Positions 60,470 to 64,000 of a stretch of 64,000 nt of DNA are shown in pieces (the stretch's first letter is position 1; each line of letters begins with the position of its first letter). A program made the position numbers and the translations under genes. The DNA is from Nocardioides potassii (lineage in GTDB: Bacteria > Actinomycetota > Actinomycetes > Propionibacteriales > Nocardioidaceae). The DNA is taken from positions 372,001-436,000 of the forward strand of contig NZ_JAKJHZ010000003.1 of NCBI RefSeq assembly GCF_021648885.1, in the 5' to 3' direction. The notes beneath the pieces were generated by a model. The model worked only from the letters and a program-made list of their open reading frames with translations, did not search any database and had not been told where the DNA came from.

Positions 60470-60470
60470 C

Positions 60471-61640
60471 TCACGCCCCCTCCACGCGGCGCGCCGTGTG
60501 GTCCACGGCGTCGGGCGCTCCCTGGTCCGCGAGCAGCTCGTCGAGCGTCGGGTCGCCGAGGGCTGTGGGCACCCCGTCGAGCACGGTGAGCTCCGGCGCA
60601 GCGGGCGAGCGCGGCACGGCCTCGACCTGCCGGGGCGCCTCGAGCTGCTCGGACGTGACCCCGAGGTCGGCGAAGCGGCGCGCTGACACCAGGACCCGAC
60701 CCTCGAGCGAGCCCATCGCCTGGTTGTACGCCGCCACGCTGGCGCCCAGCGAACGGCCCACCCGGTCGAGGTGGCCCGCCATCGACCCGAGCCGCGCGTG
60801 CAGCTCCTGCCCGAGTCGCTGGACCTCCTGGGCCTGCGCGCTGAGCAGCTCGTGCTGCCAGCCCTGCGCCACGGTGCGCAGCAGGGCGATGAGCGTGGAC
60901 GGGGTCGCCAGCACGACGTTCTTCGCGGCAGCCTGCTCGACCAGGTCGGGGACCGCCTGCAGCGCCGCCTGGAGGATCGCCTCGCCTGGGAGGAAGAGCA
61001 CGACGAACTCGGGCGTCCCGGACAGGGCCTCCCAGTAGCGGCGCGAGCCGAGGTCGGCGACGTGCTTGCGGACGTGCTCGCCCAGGCGGGCCAGCGCCTG
61101 GTCGTGCTCGTCGGGGTCGTCCGCGCTGGTCAGGTCGAGGAACGCCGCCAGAGGAGCCTTGGCATCGACCGCGATGGTCCGCCCACCCGCGAGCGAGACG
61201 ACCAGGTCGGGGCGCAGCCGGCCGTCGTCGAGGCGGACCTGCTCGGTGAAGTCGCAGTGATCCACCAGCCCGGCGAGCTCGACCGTGCGCCGCAGGTGCA
61301 TCTCGCCCCACTGCCCGCGCACCTGCGGCTTGCGGAGCGCGGCGGCCAGCGTGGTGGTCTCGCGGCGCAGCGTGTCGGTCGAGAGCCGGACGTCGGCGAC
61401 CTGCTGGTGGAGCTGGGCCTGCCACGCCGCGCGGTCGTGGGACAGGTCGCTCAGCTGGTCCTGCAGGCGCTCGAGCCCCTCACGGACGACGGCGTGGTCG
61501 GCGACCCGCTGCTGGAGCGCGGCCACCGCGACGTCGTCCTCCGGGCGGCTGCGCGACCACAGCACGCCGATGACGGCGCCGAGGCCGAGGCCGACGGCGA
61601 GGACCAGCGCCAGGGTGAGGAGCAGGGGGAAGGTGTCCAT
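60471..61640 (-). CDS. rmuC: DNA recombination protein RmuC-like
   Basis: 389 residues. One N-terminal membrane helix (about 5-27), a coiled-coil region (about 40-100), then the RmuC nuclease-like core: RGQWGEMHLRRTVELAGLV, RPDLVVSLAGGRTIAVDAKAPL (a PD-(D/E)XK-like DxxV...D-x-K pattern) and VLATPSTLIALLRTVAQGW. In E. coli RmuC limits inversion at short repeats, of interest in a repeat-rich region. Confidence 0.88.
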   Translation of the reverse strand: MDTFPLLLTLALVLAVGLGLGAVIGVLWSRSRPEDDVAVAALQQRVADHAVVREGLERLQDQLSDLSHDRAAWQAQLHQQVADVRLSTDTLRRETTTLAAALRKPQVRGQWGEMHLRRTVELAGLVDHCDFTEQVRLDDGRLRPDLVVSLAGGRTIAVDAKAPLAAFLDLTSADDPDEHDQALARLGEHVRKHVADLGSRRYWEALSGTPEFVVLFLPGEAILQAALQAVPDLVEQAAAKNVVLATPSTLIALLRTVAQGWQHELLSAQAQEVQRLGQELHARLGSMAGHLDRVGRSLGASVAAYNQAMGSLEGRVLVSARRFADLGVTSEQLEAPRQVEAVPRSPAAPELTVLDGVPTALGDPTLDELLADQGAPDAVDHTARRVEGA

Positions 61641-61699
61641 GGACCCAGCATGGAGCGGGGGTCCGACAGCCGGTGGGAGGTCACCGCCGGCGTCGCGGG

Positions 61700-61792
61700 G
61701 TAGTCCAGTGGGCTTCTGTCGTCAGGCGGCCCGAACGGCAGCAAGAACTCACTGGACTACCCCCCGGTGGCAGCAAGAGCCCACTGGACTAC
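61700..61792. repeat. Repeat R5 (GTAGTCCAGTGGGCTT family)
   Basis: GTAGTCCAGTGGGCTT (61700-61715) inverted relative to two direct copies, AGCAAGAACTCACTGGACTAC (61740-61760; 21 bp) and a near-identical unit at 61772-61792. It fills most of the 148-bp gap after rmuC, and its last unit contains the TAG stop of the GlxA-type gene. Confidence 0.75.
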
Positions 61793-62766
61793 GCCGACGA
61801 CGGCGCGCCGCGGAACGTGCGCCGGTACGCCGACGGCGAGACGCCGACGCTGGTCCGGAGGTGCTGGCGCAGGGAGGCGGCCGTGCCCATCCCAGCCCGG
61901 GCCGCGACCTGGTCGACGGGCAGGTCGGTGGCCTCGAGCAGGTGCTGCGCGTGGCGGATCCGCTGCTGGGTGACCCACGCGCCGGGGGACTGGCCGGTCT
62001 CCTCGCGGAAGCGCCGGGTGAAGGTCCGCACGCTCATCGACGACCTCTTCGCGAGCGTCGTGACGTCGAGCGGGCGGTGGAGGTTGGCCTGCGCCCACGC
62101 GCGTACGTCGCTGGTCGTCTCGTCGGTGCGCCGCGGCACGTGCCGCTCGATGAACTGCGCCTGGCCGCCGTCGCGCCACGGCGGCACGACCATGTGGCGG
62201 GCGACCGCGTTGGCGACGCTCGCTCCGTGGTCGGTGCGGACGAGGTGGAGGCAGAGGTCGATCCCGGCGCTCAGCCCGGCGGACGTCAGCACGCGGCCGT
62301 CGTCGGTGAAGAGGACGTCCTCGTCGACCGCCACGGTGGGGTGCAGCCGGCGGAAGTCGTCGGCGTACTTCCAGTGCGTCGTGGCGCGGTGCCCGTCGAG
62401 GATCCCGGCGGCGGCAAGGACGAAGGCGCCCGTGCAGATCGAGACCCATCGCGCGTCGGCCGGCACTGTCGCGAGCGCGGCGCGCAGCTCGTCGGGGAGG
62501 GTGCCGTCGTGGCGCGGACCGTGGATCATCGTGCCCGGCACGACCACCGTCTGCGCGGTGGCCAGCGCCCCGATGCCGGCCGACGGGGCGATCGCGTAGC
62601 CCTTGCTCGTGGCGACCGGCCGGTCGTCGACCGACACGACCTGGACGTCGTAGAGCGGCCGGCCGTCGTCGTCGCGCGCCTCGCCGAGCACCTGCGGCGG
62701 GATCGTGAGGTCGTAGCCGATCACGGGCGGGATCGCGAGGACGACCACGCGGTGCGGCAGGACCAT
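61789..62766 (-). CDS. GlxA-family AraC-type transcriptional regulator with DJ-1/PfpI domain
   Basis: 325 residues from ATG 62766 (AAGGAT upstream; ATG 62784 possible). The N-terminal DJ-1/PfpI-like amidotransferase fold (about 5-180) has SICTGAFVLAAAGILDGHRATTHW. The C-terminal double-HTH AraC domain (about 220-320) has TLAKRSSMSVRTFTRRFREE and QVAARAGMGTAASLRQHL. Typical of GlxA-like regulators. Divergent from the MFS gene, which is a plausible target. Stop TAG inside repeat R5. Confidence 0.85.
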   Translation of the reverse strand: MVLPHRVVVLAIPPVIGYDLTIPPQVLGEARDDDGRPLYDVQVVSVDDRPVATSKGYAIAPSAGIGALATAQTVVVPGTMIHGPRHDGTLPDELRAALATVPADARWVSICTGAFVLAAAGILDGHRATTHWKYADDFRRLHPTVAVDEDVLFTDDGRVLTSAGLSAGIDLCLHLVRTDHGASVANAVARHMVVPPWRDGGQAQFIERHVPRRTDETTSDVRAWAQANLHRPLDVTTLAKRSSMSVRTFTRRFREETGQSPGAWVTQQRIRHAQHLLEATDLPVDQVAARAGMGTAASLRQHLRTSVGVSPSAYRRTFRGAPSSA

Positions 62767-62786
62767 GGCCGGATCCTTGCACATGT

Positions 62787-62800
62787 TGGCAATTGTGCCA
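62787..62800. promoter_or_regulatory. Palindrome TGGCAATTGTGCCA between regulator and MFS gene
   Basis: Perfect 5-bp arms TGGCA/TGCCA around ATTG, in the 71-bp region between divergent starts. Candidate binding site of the GlxA-type regulator or another dimeric repressor. Confidence 0.4.
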
Positions 62801-62837
62801 CTCGTCGCCAGAAGCCCGACGCGAGAGGCTGTCGCGC

Positions 62838-64000
62838 GTGACGATGACGAGCCCGCCGCCAGGGCCCCTGACGCCCGCCGACGACCCCCGCCCGCGGGTC
62901 CACTTCGCCTGGGTCGTCGCGGCCGTCGCCTTCACCACGCTGGTCGGTGCCGCAGCCTTCCGCTCGGTGCCGGGGGTGCTGATCGAGCCGCTGCACGACG
63001 AGTTCGGCTGGTCCCACGGCCTGATCGGGTCGGCGGTCTCGCTCAACCTCATGCTCTTCGGGCTCATCTCGCCCTTCGCCGCCGCGCTCATGGACCGCTT
63101 CGGCGTCCGTCCCGTCGTCACCTTCGCGCTGCTGATGGTCGCGCTGGGGAGCGGGCTGACCGTCTTCATGACCCAGCCGTGGCAGCTGATCCTCACGTGG
63201 GGCTTGCTCGTCGGGGTCGGCACCGGGTCGATGTCGATGGCCTTCGTCGCCACCATCACGAGTCGCTGGTTCGTCGCGCGCCGCGGCCTCGTGAGCGGCA
63301 TCCTCACCGCCGGCAACGCCACCGGGCAGCTGATCTTCCTCCCTGTCGTGGCGTGGCTCGCCACCCACCACGGGTGGCGTACGGCGGCGCTGCTGGCGTC
63401 CGTGGCCGCGCTGGCCGTCGTACCCCTGGTCCTCGTCTTCCTCCGCAACCACCCGGCCGACCTCGGGCTTCGTGCGCTCGGCGCGACCGACGCCGACCCC
63501 GGCCCGCCACCGCACCAGCAGGTCGGCTCGAGCGCCGGCCGCGCGCTGGCGGTGCTGCGCGACGCCGCCCGTACGCGGACGTTCTGGCTGCTCGCGGGCG
63601 GGTTCGCGATCTGCGGGATGACCACCAACGGCCTCATCGCCACGCACTTCGTGCCCGCGGCACACGACCACGGCATGCCCGCGACCACCGCCGCGTCGCT
63701 GCTCGCGGTCGTCGGGGTCTTCGACGTCGTCGGGACGATCGCGTCGGGCTGGCTCACCGACAAGGTCGACCCGCGCCTGCTGCTCGTCGGCTACTACGCC
63801 CTGCGCGGTGTCGGCCTGATAACGCTCCCGGCGCTGATGTCGCCGCACGTGCAGCCGAGCATGTGGGTCTTCATCATCGTCTACGGCCTCGACTGGGTGG
63901 CGACCGTGCCGCCGACGGTCGCGATCTGCCGCGAGTGGTTCGGCGCAGCCTCCGGCCCCATCGTGTTCGGCTGGGTCTTCGCCAGCCACCAGGTCGGCGC
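62838..64000 (+). CDS. MFS transporter, N-terminal part (runs off right edge)
   Basis: 387 residues visible without a stop. Twelve-helix major facilitator: about ten segments are present, with the helix 2-3 loop AALMDRFGVRPVV (G-x-x-x-D-R-x-G type) and SGWLTDKVDPR in the second half. The EFGWSHGLIG and RGLVSGILTAGNATGQLIF blocks resemble the oxalate:formate/monocarboxylate subgroup. GTG 62838 (GAGAGG 9 nt upstream) is chosen over ATG 62844. The substrate is unknown. Two to three helices are probably missing. Confidence 0.82.
   Translation, partial: MTMTSPPPGPLTPADDPRPRVHFAWVVAAVAFTTLVGAAAFRSVPGVLIEPLHDEFGWSHGLIGSAVSLNLMLFGLISPFAAALMDRFGVRPVVTFALLMVALGSGLTVFMTQPWQLILTWGLLVGVGTGSMSMAFVATITSRWFVARRGLVSGILTAGNATGQLIFLPVVAWLATHHGWRTAALLASVAALAVVPLVLVFLRNHPADLGLRALGATDADPGPPPHQQVGSSAGRALAVLRDAARTRTFWLLAGGFAICGMTTNGLIATHFVPAAHDHGMPATTAASLLAVVGVFDVVGTIASGWLTDKVDPRLLLVGYYALRGVGLITLPALMSPHVQPSMWVFIIVYGLDWVATVPPTVAICREWFGAASGPIVFGWVFASHQVG

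Overview
The window is about 64 kb of very GC-rich DNA with many GTG starts, 1-4 bp stop/start overlaps, actinobacterial gene types and several dispersed intergenic repeat families. It looks like a chromosomal segment of an actinomycete. The gene content and repeats suggest a Nocardioides-like member of the Propionibacteriales, but that placement is inference. No rRNA, tRNA, CRISPR array, integrase or transposase was found. Two genes run off the edges: nagA on the left and an MFS transporter on the right.

Layout. (1) 1-4.9 kb: an N-acetylglucosamine PTS locus. A GntR repressor, EIIC and nagA read leftward. A SIS-domain deaminase-like enzyme, EIIB, EIIA and a HAD phosphatase read rightward from a shared palindromic operator. 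(2) 4.9-13.7 kb: a large secreted zinc protease with eight Ig-like domains, a YihY/BrkB membrane protein, an alditol-oxidase-like flavoenzyme and small membrane proteins. (3) 13.8-20.3 kb: hemolysin III, prenyl transferase, PIN-PhoH, a secreted lysozyme-like protein, GNAT and fumC. (4) 20.4-32.6 kb: a class B PBP, a spermidine-synthase-like protein, two paralogous MerR/B12 (CarH/LitR-type) regulators around a small membrane protein, an AbiEi/DUF559 protein between two stem-loop repeats, a class I fumarase, and a PotABCD-type ABC operon whose first permease gene begins in a long poly-G/poly-C tract. (5) 32.7-51.2 kb: mainly carbohydrate import and use. It holds a LacI regulator, GH1 beta-glucosidase, a CUT1 sugar ABC system without its own ATPase, an MsiK-like shared ATPase, amylosucrase, a complete LpqY-SugABC-like system and galactokinase. 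(6) 51.3-60.5 kb: lipase-like hydrolase, glpX, a molybdate operon (modCBA plus HTH-TOBE regulator), DUF4245, xseBA, ispH, a YciO protein and DUF6542. (7) 60.5-64 kb: RmuC, a GlxA-type AraC regulator and an MFS transporter.

Regions 3 and 6 together resemble, in gene type and orientation, the mycobacterial Rv1085c-Rv1111c neighbourhood (recalled, not searched). Here fumC and glpX are about 32 kb apart, with the PBP, photoreceptor-like regulators and sugar transport genes between them.

Recurring themes are catabolic operons with local repressors and visible operators, many starts that look leaderless (a -10 hexamer 6-8 nt before ATG/GTG), and dispersed repeats that sit at gene ends and in four cases supply the stop codon. 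I found no clear-cut new multi-gene system. The most unusual items are the paired B12-type regulators with 11-bp-phased half-sites, the poly-G/poly-C tract at the permease start, and the repeat families.
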